In this document: one piece after another, positions 23,600 through 35,270 of the stretch
Numbering within the stretch: the stretch's first letter is position 1
Layout of the letters: every line of letters starts with the position of its first letter
DNA from: Pelecanus crispus
Lineage: Eukaryota; Chordata; Aves; Pelecaniformes; Pelecanidae
Direction: 5' to 3'
DNA: 64,000 nucleotides
NCBI RefSeq assembly: GCF_030463565.1
Contig: NC_134648.1
Span: 13,061,806-13,125,805 of the forward strand
Notes under the pieces: model-generated
Seen by the model: the letters and a program-made list of their open reading frames with translations, nothing else
Told to the model about the DNA's origin: nothing
Database searches by the model: none
Program-made: the position numbers and the translations under genes

Positions 23600-23653
23600 T
23601 TTTTTTTCTTTTTTTTTTCTTTTTTTTTTTTTGAGGGGTGTGGGGTGGGGGTG
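23600..23653 (+). repeat. T-rich block followed by G-rich sequence
   Basis: T runs interrupted by single C (23600-23632) are followed by GAGGGGTGTGGGGTGGGGGTG (23633-23653). The G-rich part has three runs of four or five G, so it nearly forms a quadruplex motif. Confidence 0.75.
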
Positions 23654-26109
23654 TACTTTTTAGGGATTGTTTTGGATATGTTCCTGTTTTATTTCATTGT
23701 ACCTCTGCATTTAAATCTGTCCCACTTCTGTTAATTTCAGGTTTGTATGTGTTATGATCATATTGTGGATAAGTAGGACATAACCTGGAACTTGGCTGGA
23801 GTATATGGAAAACTACTTCAGTTTAAAGACAAATGACTTCTTTATAAGTTGCATCTTAGAATATTTATGTTGCAATATTGTGTGTTTTTGTCATAGTAAT
23901 TGATTCAGCATGATGTATTAAGTCTGTAGAGGGCCACCTTACTAGCCATCCACAGTACCTTCATGATTTAAAGAAAAACCTTCAAAAGCCATCAGTGGAT
24001 TTTTTCCCCTCTTAAATTCTTTCACAGCACATGAGAAAGTAACAAATACATGAGGAAATTAATCTAGCAAGGTTTTTTCCCTGATAAATTTAATACTACT
24101 TTTGTTCAGTGCCATACCTACTGGGGATACAGGACTGAAATTGTAACTTGGACTTTTCTGTTGCAGTGCAGTAATCGTTACTCTTGTCATCATGACTGCA
24201 AGAAAGTAAAAGATGAGTAATGAGATGGATTGGGGAAGATTTCTTGCGTAAAGTTGAGACTGGGGTAACTGAGGAGCAAAGAGAAGTGAAAAATAGAGGT
24301 ATGTAGGTAGAGCGTGTGCCTGGCTGAGCAAAGTGGGTAGAAGCTGTGCTGTTACTTTAATAACAGCTGATACAAAGTAGATATACCTTCAGGAAGCTGG
24401 CATAGTCTGTAGGAAGATTCTTATGCATCTGACTGGTAGCGTTTTCTGTTCTACTAGTATTGATGCTCCTCAGACTTCTTTCATTCTGACAGAGAGGTTC
24501 TGTTTTCCGTTGTACATCTCCATGGAGACTTTTTGGAGTTAAAGTTAGCAGAGATTATGTACACACAACGTTGTCTTGTCATCCATAACTTCTCAGTTCT
24601 CTAAACGAATCCCAAGCATTTTGTTATGTGTGTGATGGCTAGATTGTAATACTGTACGTAAGAAAAGAAATGTTAGAAAGGAGAGGGCTGTTTGGCTTGG
24701 GCAGTGTTTTTCTGCCATGCTCTTCTTTCAGTGTCAGGGTTCTGACTGATACCAAACACTGGTTAGATTAGTGAAGAAGCTTGCAGCTTATAAATTGAGC
24801 GAGCTGCTCTCATCTGTATATGTATTTGAGTTATTTGGCATACTAAACCAGAAAATCAGATAAGTAGATTTCAAAGTACTGGTACTTTTTCTAATAATAA
24901 CAGAATGATAAAACTTTTTACTTTGGCAAATAGATTGTTTGCAAGATAGAGATTTTGTTTTGCTTACAATATTTATCAAATAGAACACCTGTTAATCCTT
25001 TGTTCGTGTGGACCAGGCTTATGTGTTAAAATGTCCTTCATAGAAGGGCTAGCAGAAACAATTTTCAATGTATTATATGGCATATTTCCTGAATTTTGAG
25101 TGTTAAGTTTACAATGGTTTCTTTGTTATTTCTAAAATAAGATAGTCTAAGATAGATATTTCTAAAATATATACTATATATGCTCTTGTTGCATATGTAT
25201 GTATTTTTTGGGTAACATCTGAAAATATTGTCATCCTGAACAAACGAATAGGCCACAGTAATTTTGTTGTTGTTTTTTTTTTTTAAACCCCTCAGTAGCT
25301 ACTGGTTATGTAGGGGAGGTTGGAAAAATGAGGAAAGGATAAGCCTGAAAGCATATGGCTTTTTCCTTAGATTGTAAAAACAATTTCCTTAATGGGTAAA
25401 GCAGTTAAATAAGATCTTGCAGATCCAGTGAAGAGAACTTCAGGTTGATGATTATTATTATTATTATGGAATTATAAAGCTGGAAGCTTTTACATTACAT
25501 CAGAAATGAATGTGACATAGAATACTCTGGTTTTCAGTGGATTCATTAACTTAACAACCAGTCTGAAATCTCTCCTTTTTAATACTGATGTGTTTGGCTG
25601 TAGTGTAATGGTAGCAGAGTTTAATACTTCATTTGTCAGATTAAGGAGCGCAGAAGGCTAGAACTGTGTTGATGCACAATAATTTTATAGCTGATGAATT
25701 GTCACTGAAAGAAACTTTTGTGCTGCCATGCTGTCTTGGCAATTTTCAGCTTGTGTAACAGCCACTTGAAGGGCATGTTTAAGAACAGCCCTTAGGCTTT
25801 TTGTACACAACACTGAGAATTGGTCTTAGTCCTACCAGGCAAAGGGTAAGGGAAGCGGAAAGGTGGCTTATAACCAACTGCCACTTGCCCTCTGGTCCTG
25901 TGCTTCTGTTCCGGGGCACCTGGCCAAGCATACATAATGTGAAAGACTTGCTAGTAAATCACATCATTTGAAGATAGAAAATATATGCAATTTGCAACAA
26001 TTTGTATGTATTATAGAAAAGGTTGTGTTTAGCAAGTAGCAAAGAAACAAAGTTATGTTACAGACTTGCTTAACAATACGAGTATTTTATAATAATGTGC
26101 AGTAGTCTT

Positions 26110-26130
26110 AAAAAAAAAAAAAAAAAAAAA
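26110..26130 (+). repeat. Poly-A run (A21)
   Basis: Twenty-one consecutive A follow TAGTCTT. No retroposon body with a matching target-site duplication was recognised upstream. Confidence 0.9.
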
Positions 26131-29100
26131 GCCAAAGTACTTTCAGACATGTTAGTCTCATATGACAGATTCTTCATTCATGAAGAGTTGAATTCTTACT
26201 GATCATTTCCCCTATTAGAAAGTAGTAGCTCCCATGTATTCTCCTCATCCCAAATGTGTTGTATGTTCTAAAGAACGTGAAAGGTAGTTGTTAAAGTAAA
26301 TTCTTTTGTCCTCAGATAAAGTATTTACTTCCACTGTTTAAATATTTAAACTTGACTGAAGAACAAAATAATATTTTAGTATCATTTGTAGTTAACAGGT
26401 TGCATCATTCTGATTGTTCTACACATCTTACATAGAACACTTTCCTGCTGTTTCAGTTTTTGGCTTGTACATCTCTACCATTCCTAGATCTAAAATGTGC
26501 TCTTCCGAAAAGGCCCCAAACCCCAAAACCACTCACTCCTAAAAAGCAAAAAACTCCCCAGCATTTGATGTTGTTATTCTCTCATAGTACACCTTTGTTA
26601 GTAGTACAGATGAGGCTAAAGTCATTCTACTATGAATGTTCACAGCTCAGTGTTCTCTCCTCTCTCCTTCCCTTTCTGCGCAGGACTAAGGTGATCACCA
26701 ATTGAATATTGTTTTCAGTGTATGAGGACCTAATTTTGTCTTTGTTCATAATTACTAATTTGTGTCATTTGAAGCCAGTTTTCAAGCATGTTCTGTCTTT
26801 GGCATGTTGAGCTACAGCATTAGCTGTTCTCCAGAATATAATTAAATTATTGGAAGTTATTACTACTAAGGGAGAGGAAGCATCTACCATTCATCCAGAA
26901 ATAAAACATTATTACAACTCAAGCCAAATGGGATAAATGGCCCCAAAATATTCTTTATTAAATGTCCAGGTCAAGTGCCTAAGCTTTTGTCATGAAACGT
27001 GTTGGTATGTATGGAGATCTTTATAGGTATGTCTGTGTTTCTCTCTTCAGACCTGACTTATCATTTGAAGGCTATTTTATGTTCCTACTGAAAACAATAA
27101 AACTCAGTGCTGGTATGCATTGGTTTAAAATATATAGTATATTTATTTATATGCCCAACTTTTATGTTTTTTTTCTTGCTTATTTTGTAAAATGCTATGA
27201 GACAAAGTATTCTGATGCTTTTACCCATGCAGAAGAACTCCAGAGGGGCTGCTGAAGTTGAATCCATTTGTTACAGTTACTGTGCAGTACTGTGTGTATA
27301 TCTCTCCCAAATTGGAATTGATCCAATAAAGAAATCTTTGAGGTAGTCCAACAGAATCCACAAAGTTACTGAAATAAATATACTAAATAAATATGCTGTA
27401 TTTAAGCTAGTATGAAGTAATTGCATCACCTCTGAAACTAACAGTAGTGTGATAGAGGTGAGGATTTTTTAAAAAATCTTATTTAAAACTTAAGATTATT
27501 TAGAATTAGGTCCATTCCTTTTTTTGTGAACTGAAAAGAAAAAAAAGTTTCACTTCTTAAGGTAATGTTTACTTTTAAACCTGTGGCAGCCTTCCTCTAG
27601 ATTGTACATTGTCTATCTCAAAGCCTATTAGATCATTCATTCTTTTGTTACTGAATCACTAGAATTATTTGTTTGACAATGAATCACAAAGCAGGTTTGA
27701 GTGAAGCTTATTGAGGAGTGTATTATTATCAAATTTGCATCACAAATGCTACATTCCTGCATGTATTTCATTGGGTTTCATTGAGTTACTGATCCTGTTC
27801 TTCTTCTCTGCTGCTTCTTTCTCCCCTCCCTGCCTCATTTTATGTCATTCTCTAAGCGGACAGCTTGAATTCAAGCTTACTACCTTTCATAGCCATTGCA
27901 ATTTCTTTTCTATTGCTTTAGTGTGATAATTTGCCAAGCCCATCATTTTTGTAGATAAGAATCTGCCCTAGCTTTAAGTGCACCATTTACTAACTCACAG
28001 TAACACTATTTCTTACAAGTAAGATTAGATGTAAAAATGTTTTGATTACACTGAAATTACCTGAGTAGATGTTCAGAATTCTATTAAAAGCAGAATTTTA
28101 CAGCGTAAAAGTAGCTGAGAATGTAGATACTGGTTTCTAGGTCATGTTAAAGAAAAGATGAACTGCTAGTGCCTGGAAGTAGTCTACACTGTGGAGGTGT
28201 ATCATTCAAGTTTAGGATTTAAATGATAGGGAGTTTCTAATCTTATGCTTCTTCGTATCATACAACCAATTTTCATGCGAGTCAGATTTTAATTACAGGT
28301 GTGTTTTGATTTTTCAATAAATTCTGTGTTATCTTCAAGAGCTTTCTTATGTTCTTCAGACTGTTGCAGTAGTACGTCCCTGTCATAACAATGTTATCAA
28401 TGGCATCTTAGGTGGCATTAACAACACAACATCTCTGAGAAAATACGGTTCTGAACATGTTGATCCAGTCAGTAAACCCCAAAAATGTGTTTTCTGTTAT
28501 GGGTATGCTTAGTTAGCTTAGCATCTCTGGCTGTTTCTGAACATACTTGGTTCTTGGTAGAAGAAAATTGGGTAAATGTAGACTGCTGTGAAGTAATAAC
28601 TGGGAAGTTCATAGTGTGTTGAGACTTTAATTTATCCTACTTCATTTTGTGTGGTTCATAATGCTCTGGCTAGTTGGCTAGAGAAAGTTCTTTGTGGAGT
28701 AGTGGGGAATTAGTGCAAACAACACATTTAAGAGAACTGCAAAATCTTTATTGACTGTGTTATTTGCTTGAATTTTTTCCCCTCCTTTTTAGAAGAAGAA
28801 CATGAAAAAGCAAAATAGAATAATGGAAGAGTTTCAGTACAATATAAAATTTATGGGTGAACAAAAAAGCCAAGTGTATGTGCATGATATTAACAGGCAT
28901 AAGTTTTAGTTTACTGTATGTTTTGACACTGTTTATGAGTTTGTTTCTACATAGGCTTTTTTTTTTTTTCCTAAAGACCTATGAACTAAACAAAGTGCAG
29001 TCAGGATGTGTGCTTTTCCATGTTCTTACCTTTCCTTTTGTTTCTCCGTCCACTTGTCAGGATGTACAGGATCTATCCTTTGAGGTGTAGAGCTGTTTCT

Positions 29101-32100
29101 TAATAGGTGTGATATTTGGGTTTGCTCTTGTTAGGCAATGTCAAGGCTTTCAGCAGCCTCTGCTGCCCTCTCCTGCTGCACTTTCTGGCTTCTGTTCTTG
29201 GAAAAGTGAGTGACTTTCAGGACGGAGCCAGGACAAAATGGACCCTTTTGGCTTCGGAAACTGGTAGGGTGGAGGGTTCCATGCACCCTGATGCTCTTCC
29301 ATAAAATTGAGATATTTATAGCTTAATGCAGGTTTCCCTTGCCTCCTAAAGCATATCAGTGCTAGTTATGGGCTGTCAAACACACTACTTAAATTAACGT
29401 GAAGGTGAATAAAATCACATGAAATTGTCATGCTAGTTGTGATGGTAGCATGGTTTCTTACACTTGAAGTGGTAGGCTAATCCTGTGTGTTCAAGAACTT
29501 CTAATATACTTTTTCATGTTCCTGGGTCACAGGTAGTAGGAAAAACACCTTCAGTTGTATTATTAGTGGTACAAGAAAAATAGATACTGAGTACGGAAGT
29601 TAACATTTCATGTGTAATTTGAGTGATCTAGGCAACGTTTGACCAGATGCAGGCTAGAATAGCAGTTTGCTTTCCTTTTAAAAAATGCATAATCTCTCAT
29701 TTCATAAAATGCTTGCATATATAGTTAAAATGAGAAAAATAGCATTGAAAGGTTTGAAAGTGAAAATTCTGTGTAAATATGTGTAGTAGGGTATGAGAAC
29801 TATTTTGATAATTCTTTCTCTAGGAATTAATTGCTCTGAGGATAGTTGGTGGGAGCACTAAGGAAGGGATTAGAAGCACAAATGACTGGAAAAAAAGTCA
29901 TGTGGCGTTTTGCATATATGCCATTAAATGGTATAACAGTATTTTTAAGGGCTCCTGTTTTGGATAACAAATAGAAACAGTTTTGAGAGAGTGTTTAAGA
30001 ATACATTTAATTGAGTGTTGTATAAATATCCAATGGAAACAACTAGGACTTGGATGATATTGTACAGGACAAAGAGTACTTAAAGTGCAGACCTCTGTGG
30101 GAAAAGTAGTGTTTACTTCAGAAAGTATCGTCTATCAGTTTGACAAATAAAGCTTAACTGGCATAAATTTCTATTCTAAAAATCTGCTTATGTAAAGACA
30201 TTATTAGAATCTAGTTCCATAGTGAAACCTTTCTGAATATATTAATCTGAAATGGTGTCTATTCTGTCATTTTTATGCGTTTATTCTAGCTAGCTATATT
30301 ACGAAACAGGTTTTATTTGTCCAACGTACTTTTGGCTTTCAAGTTCTGGTACAAAAGGCTGCAGCACTTTGCTAATTCAGTAGGCATGTGTCTTGGGTGG
30401 AGATTGGTCTGACAGTCCTGAAAATAAAAATAGCATGTAAGTTGTTATCTCTCTTCTGGGGAACATTGTAGGTGCATTTATGATACTATCAGTGGCTGCT
30501 GGCAAGTGTTTGACGGAGGCTGTGTATTCCACAATAGGTACTGAGTAATTAGTTGGGTGCCCAGTGCACACTGATTGACTCTTAGTTTCTCGGTCCAATT
30601 TGGGTCAAAACTCATCCTAGAAGATAAGAGTTTTCATGTTTTAAAAGTAAAGCTAGGTAACATCTTGTTTAAACTCAGCATGCTAGGCTGCACTGTTTGA
30701 CAGAGCATTTGGTAGGTTTTGGATAACCCTGAAGTTGGAAAAATTCCATACTGAATTAAGGTGACAACGTGCATAAGGAAGGATATCTTGGAATAGTTTG
30801 ATGGGGTATCTTTTTGATGTGTCACTTTCAACATGCAGAGAAATTCTTTCCTCTTTGTAGTTGTGATGATCTGGAAGGATACTTTTAAGAACAGTTGGAA
30901 GTAATTTGGCAATTTGATACTCAGACTTTATTACACATGCAAGTCCCACAGGATTTCAAAGTTTGTAGGGCTTTTGCACTTTAATACCCTTTTGCATGTA
31001 GTGGCAGGGCTGGATAATAGCATAGTACTTTCATTTGGAGGTTGCATGTTAAAGACGGTAGTGCCTGTGGCCCCCAGGGGGTCTTCAGTGATAACCTTCT
31101 AGGTCTGGAATCTGGGAAACAATGCCATAATGGTTTGCTCTTATTTTGATGTTTGCATTTTAAAACTGGAAGTGCCACTTTTAATTAAGGATTTACAGTG
31201 GAGTTTCAGTTTTGTGATAGACATCTGAATAAAAGCAGATGAATAAACTCTAATGTCTGTGGTGCTGGGTAGTGATTCTGAATACTTAACATTTCTATCG
31301 AGTATTATGATTGTGGCATATGCTGAATCCAATTCATTACAGTTATTGACTTACACACATTTAGATGCTCATAAATGGCATATAGATCAGATAGAAGGCA
31401 CGCCAGAGTCATAGCTGGTAGCTGGGATTGGAATATGGTAGCTTTGTATGTATATGTGAATGCTTTTTTTTTTTTTGTTTGTAGATAGCATAGTTTTAAT
31501 AGTAACAAATCTGGTGTGCCGCTGTTCTTCACCATTTTGCAATATGTACATACGGATTATATGCAAAAGTGAAGCAAGTCCTTGACTTTCCTAGTCATTA
31601 ATCATTTATATCACTTTTGTGTTTTTTCAGCATGTTTGAACTAACAGCTTAGAGCTTAATGCGAAGACAAATGTAGCCTAAGCCAATGTTCTTTATATAC
31701 AGGTGATACTTATTTCTGGGAGAATTTTAGGATAGTCTTTCCACAGTTGAACTCCTGTTCAGTGATTTTCCTTTGGAACTTCGGATGCAGTTTTCATTTA
31801 GTTTCTATTGGGAGGTAAGAGTGGAGTGTTGGCTTTGGTTTCTTTCCTAGACTAGTTTTTTCCCTCATTTGTTTTGGGGTTTTAATTTTTATTTATTTTT
31901 TTTAAAGTGGTCTCTCTCAGTGACTGCAGCTTGTCACTGCTAGGTAGGCAGTTCTCCCAAATTAAATATTTAAGGTTTAGTCATGTAAAGCAGATTTTGC
32001 CTGAATGTGCCAGAATGAAAGAACTTACTCCGGTACATCTGTTTCTGTTCCATTGTTGAAATTCTTGTAGAGTTCAAAAATAAGAACAAAAGGTAACAGA

Positions 32101-32640
32101 GAACACCAGTACAGAACAATTTTGCCTGGTTGTACTTTTTTTGGTCCTTTATTCCAGAGGGGTAAAAATCCTTTTGGGTACAGTTGATGTAATTTTTCTA
32201 CAGAATTACAGTATAAACGGAAGGGTTTCTGAGCCCTGTAACAGTATTTCTTCTATAATGCATTTTTCATTTGAAGTACTACAGGATTTGTAGTTCTATA
32301 TTTGAATGTAGCCCACATGAATATGAACACACCACTTAATATTTGAAAACTTGAGAATAGGAAATATTGTCCTTGTACAGACTCTGTAGATGGAACATTC
32401 ATGCTTCATGTGTGGAGAATGAGAAAACACATGGACACATTAGCTGGAATGCATCTGGCAGGTCTCTTCCTTGGGGAGAGGGAGTGTTCCATAGCTGTGA
32501 GTTGTTTTCTTTTCAAAGTGGCAGAAAAAGTTGTTCTGTATTTGTTCTTTATCCAAGATATTCTGGCTTCCTGAATTCTTATTTTGCAACTTGAGAACTA
32601 ACTACATCATGTACTCCACATATGTTATATCCCTGTTACC

Positions 32641-34890
32641 ACAGGGATGGAAATGTTAAGATGCTCCACCAGTCAGCCTTTATCAAAACAAAAATGACCA
32701 AGATCTTTATACTGGAAGATTGTCGTCTTGAAAAGGCACTGAACATCTCCCTGGATCTGAGGACCTGTGGCTGTCACAAGCTGACATCACCTGAAGTCAG
32801 ACCATTTAGCACCATCTTTAGTGCCAGGCAAGTTTTTGTCAGCAAGCTCATTGGGTGCTGCTATCCTAACAAGTCCATTTTGAGGATATTACCTCTCTGT
32901 CTACATGATAAATATGACAACATCAGCATCAGGTTGTTCAGTAAAATCCAGGAAGACAAAGTTAACGTATGCTTGAAGTGCTATGTTTTCAAGACCTCAT
33001 GCCTTGGAGAATATGGCCACTTGTGCCTGGGAAATGAAATTAAGAAGCCAGCATTATGATAGTAGCAGTCGTCCTCCTTATCTGTGAATTCTAGATTTCC
33101 CTCCACAAGACCCGTGTTCCTTTACTGTGGCTACAGTTCAGGCATTCAGCCAGTGTATATCAGTTACAATATGCTATCACAGAGAAAAATAGTGTAAATT
33201 TATTTTATTCTAAGCAGGTTCATCTTTATTTTTCCAGTGAAAATTCCTCACCGTCATGGAAGTAGCACCTCAAAACCTTTCCAGAAGGCGGTCTCTGTTG
33301 GAACCGTTATTTTCTTCTTGGGAAGGGTGTACTGCAGTAGTTAAACTTGCTGAAATAAATAGAGCATGTCCTTCAGTATGGAAATGAAACCATGTTTTGT
33401 GGTGATGTTTTATCATCTGTCTGCCGCCTGGATGTCATTGCCTGTTAAGGAAATCTGATTAACCTCCTGAATCCTCTGTGTGGTGGGTTGACCCTGGCCG
33501 GTGGCTGAGCCCTCACCCAGTTGTTTGCTCACTCCCCTGCAGCGGGATAGAGGAGAGAAACAGAAGGGCAAAAGTGGAAAAAAAAACTTGTGGGTTGAGA
33601 TAAAGACAGTTTAGTAAGTGAAGGTGGGAGGAAGAAATTAAAAAAAGCGGAGGGAGGGAAGGGGGAAGTGATGCAAAAGTAATCAGTGTGTGTCACACCA
33701 GCAGACCAAAGTCCAGCCTGTCTCCAAGCAACATCTACTTTGCCTGGAAAAACTCCCCCAGTTTTATTACTGAGCATGATGTTACATGGTATTGGAGTAT
33801 CTCCTTGGTCAATTTGGGACAACTGTTGCAGCTGTGTCCCCTCTCAACCTCTTGCCCACCCCTAGCCCTACTTGCTCTGGGGGGCAGAGTGCGAAACACA
33901 GAAGGCCTTGATGCTGTGCAAGCACTGCTGAGCAACACCTAAAACACCAGTTTATTATCAACACTCTTTTAGTCACTTATCTAAAACACAGCACCATATG
34001 GGCTGCTGTGAAGGAAATTAACTTTATTGCAACTAGACCCACTAGACTCTGTCCCTGAAAGTTTTCAAATTCTGTCATTTCACTGCTCACAGGGTAAGTG
34101 GGGAATACCAGGTTTCTAGGAAGTGAATACTTGCTTTAATCCTTCTTAGCTAAGCTTTCCAGGTTCAAAAGCAAGCATTTGAAGCACAAGGCTGATTTCA
34201 GCAAAGGCATTTGTTCCTTTGCCTCAGTGCAGTTGGGCCATCAGATTATTTCATACTGCTTTCCTGAAGTGAACAAGCTGTTCTTCTTTGACTTCCTGCC
34301 CACTGAAACCAGGCAATTACTTCTTACTCCAAGTTGTCTTCAGGACGTTTCTTCAGGAGTTATTAAGAGAGACCTAGATGATACCGGTCTGTGGAGGTAG
34401 CTGTTGTGTAAAAGCTGAACACTATACCAATGCAAGCTGTGGAGTAACTGACGTTGTTCTTGAATCCTTGGTGAGGAGAGGTCTACTTCCTGTAAAACTG
34501 ATTCCAGTCTTTAAGTTTGGTTCTGCGATTACATACTTGGCTAACCACTATGGTAAATCAGTATGTCTTCCTTCTAAGACAGATGACCTATTTATCTTAT
34601 GTGACTCATTGCACCAAATGTTACCTCAGATGACTTCAAGTATCTGGAATCATTCTGAGTTCTCCTGGCAAGCATTCCTTCAGTGAGTGGGTCAACATTG
34701 CTCAGATTTGCTGTTGATAGTGCTGTTCAGCACTTGTACTTCCCCGAATCCTCCAAAAAGGTGACATCAGATGTATTTCATGAGAGTTGGGAAGCTCATT
34801 TTCACTGTCATGTTGTGCAAGGACTGTGGTCTTGGTTAGAAAAGAAGTTTTACATCAGTGCTGTAGGGCTCTGGACTCGTTGAAGTGAGT
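32641..34890 (+). pseudogene. Unidentified coding-like block interrupted by a solo LTR
   Basis: Two stretches on either side of the LTR (33479-34046) look more like decayed coding or mRNA sequence than intron. The left part holds a 145-codon + strand frame (32622-33059) with a mixed, cysteine-containing protein composition and an evenly used codon set. The right part holds neighbouring + strand frames of 73, 102 and 66 codons (34179-34400, 34378-34686, 34683-34883) that follow each other with small overlaps in shifted frames, as in a pseudogene carrying frameshifts. I do not recognise the parent, see no poly-A tail and cannot define the ends. An old processed pseudogene or an ancient transposon coding region are both possible, as is chance. 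Confidence 0.25.
33479..34046 (-). mobile_element. Solo LTR of an avian endogenous retrovirus, antisense
   Basis: The + strand starts TGTGGTGGGTTGACCCTGGC, which is the reverse of the end of a widespread avian LTR family. Further family landmarks follow in order: the 'cactcccctgcagcggg' box, 'gtgggttgagataaagacagttta', 'gagcatgatgttacatggtattgga', 'ttggtcaatttgggacaac' and 'acagcaccata'. Read on the minus strand, AATAAA lies mid-element, which supports that orientation. CTCTG occurs directly before (33474-33478) and after (34047-34051), a 5-bp target-site duplication as expected for ERVL-type elements. No internal retroviral genes are present, so this is a recombined solo LTR. Its 5' end (minus strand) has decayed from TG to TC. 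The family name is not assigned. Confidence 0.85.
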
Positions 34891-35270
34891 GAAAGCTTAG
34901 ATATGATGGGCAACCACATTGTCTGTTACTAGGTTGACAAGTAACATGATGCAGAGTCATTTCTCTTTTGATAAGAAAATCGCTTTTTGGGATAGGTATG
35001 TGGAAATTCACCTGTCAGCAGTTCACCCATGTGGGGCTTCAAACTCTAGTGTGCAAATTTAAGGTGTCTTGCTTCTAAACCATGAGCAGCAGACATGATA
35101 CTCTTATTACAATGTTGGAAGTGGGCTATTGATCTCTTTTCCTTCCTACAGCAACTGGAAGCTCTTCTGCACCTGAATGAATTTGTAGCCAAACTTTTCG
35201 TGGATACACTCCCAATTACATCAGGGTGTTTGGCCATACTTATGTTTTTCTGGTTCTGTTGTTAAAAAAT

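Larger units (their letters stand above)
15051..32640. other. Intronic sequence, no gene recognised
   Basis: I see only unique AT-rich intron here, with low-complexity stretches: an A14 run near 19661, a 24-bp palindrome (22353-22376), an A/C-rich strand around 23020-23130, a T-rich block followed by G-rich sequence (23600-23653), an A21 run (26110-26130) and a short ATT repeat near 25450. Open frames are short and not supported by any similarity I know. A slightly G-rich stretch near 18280-18740 could be an old repeat, but I cannot name it. Confidence 0.55.
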
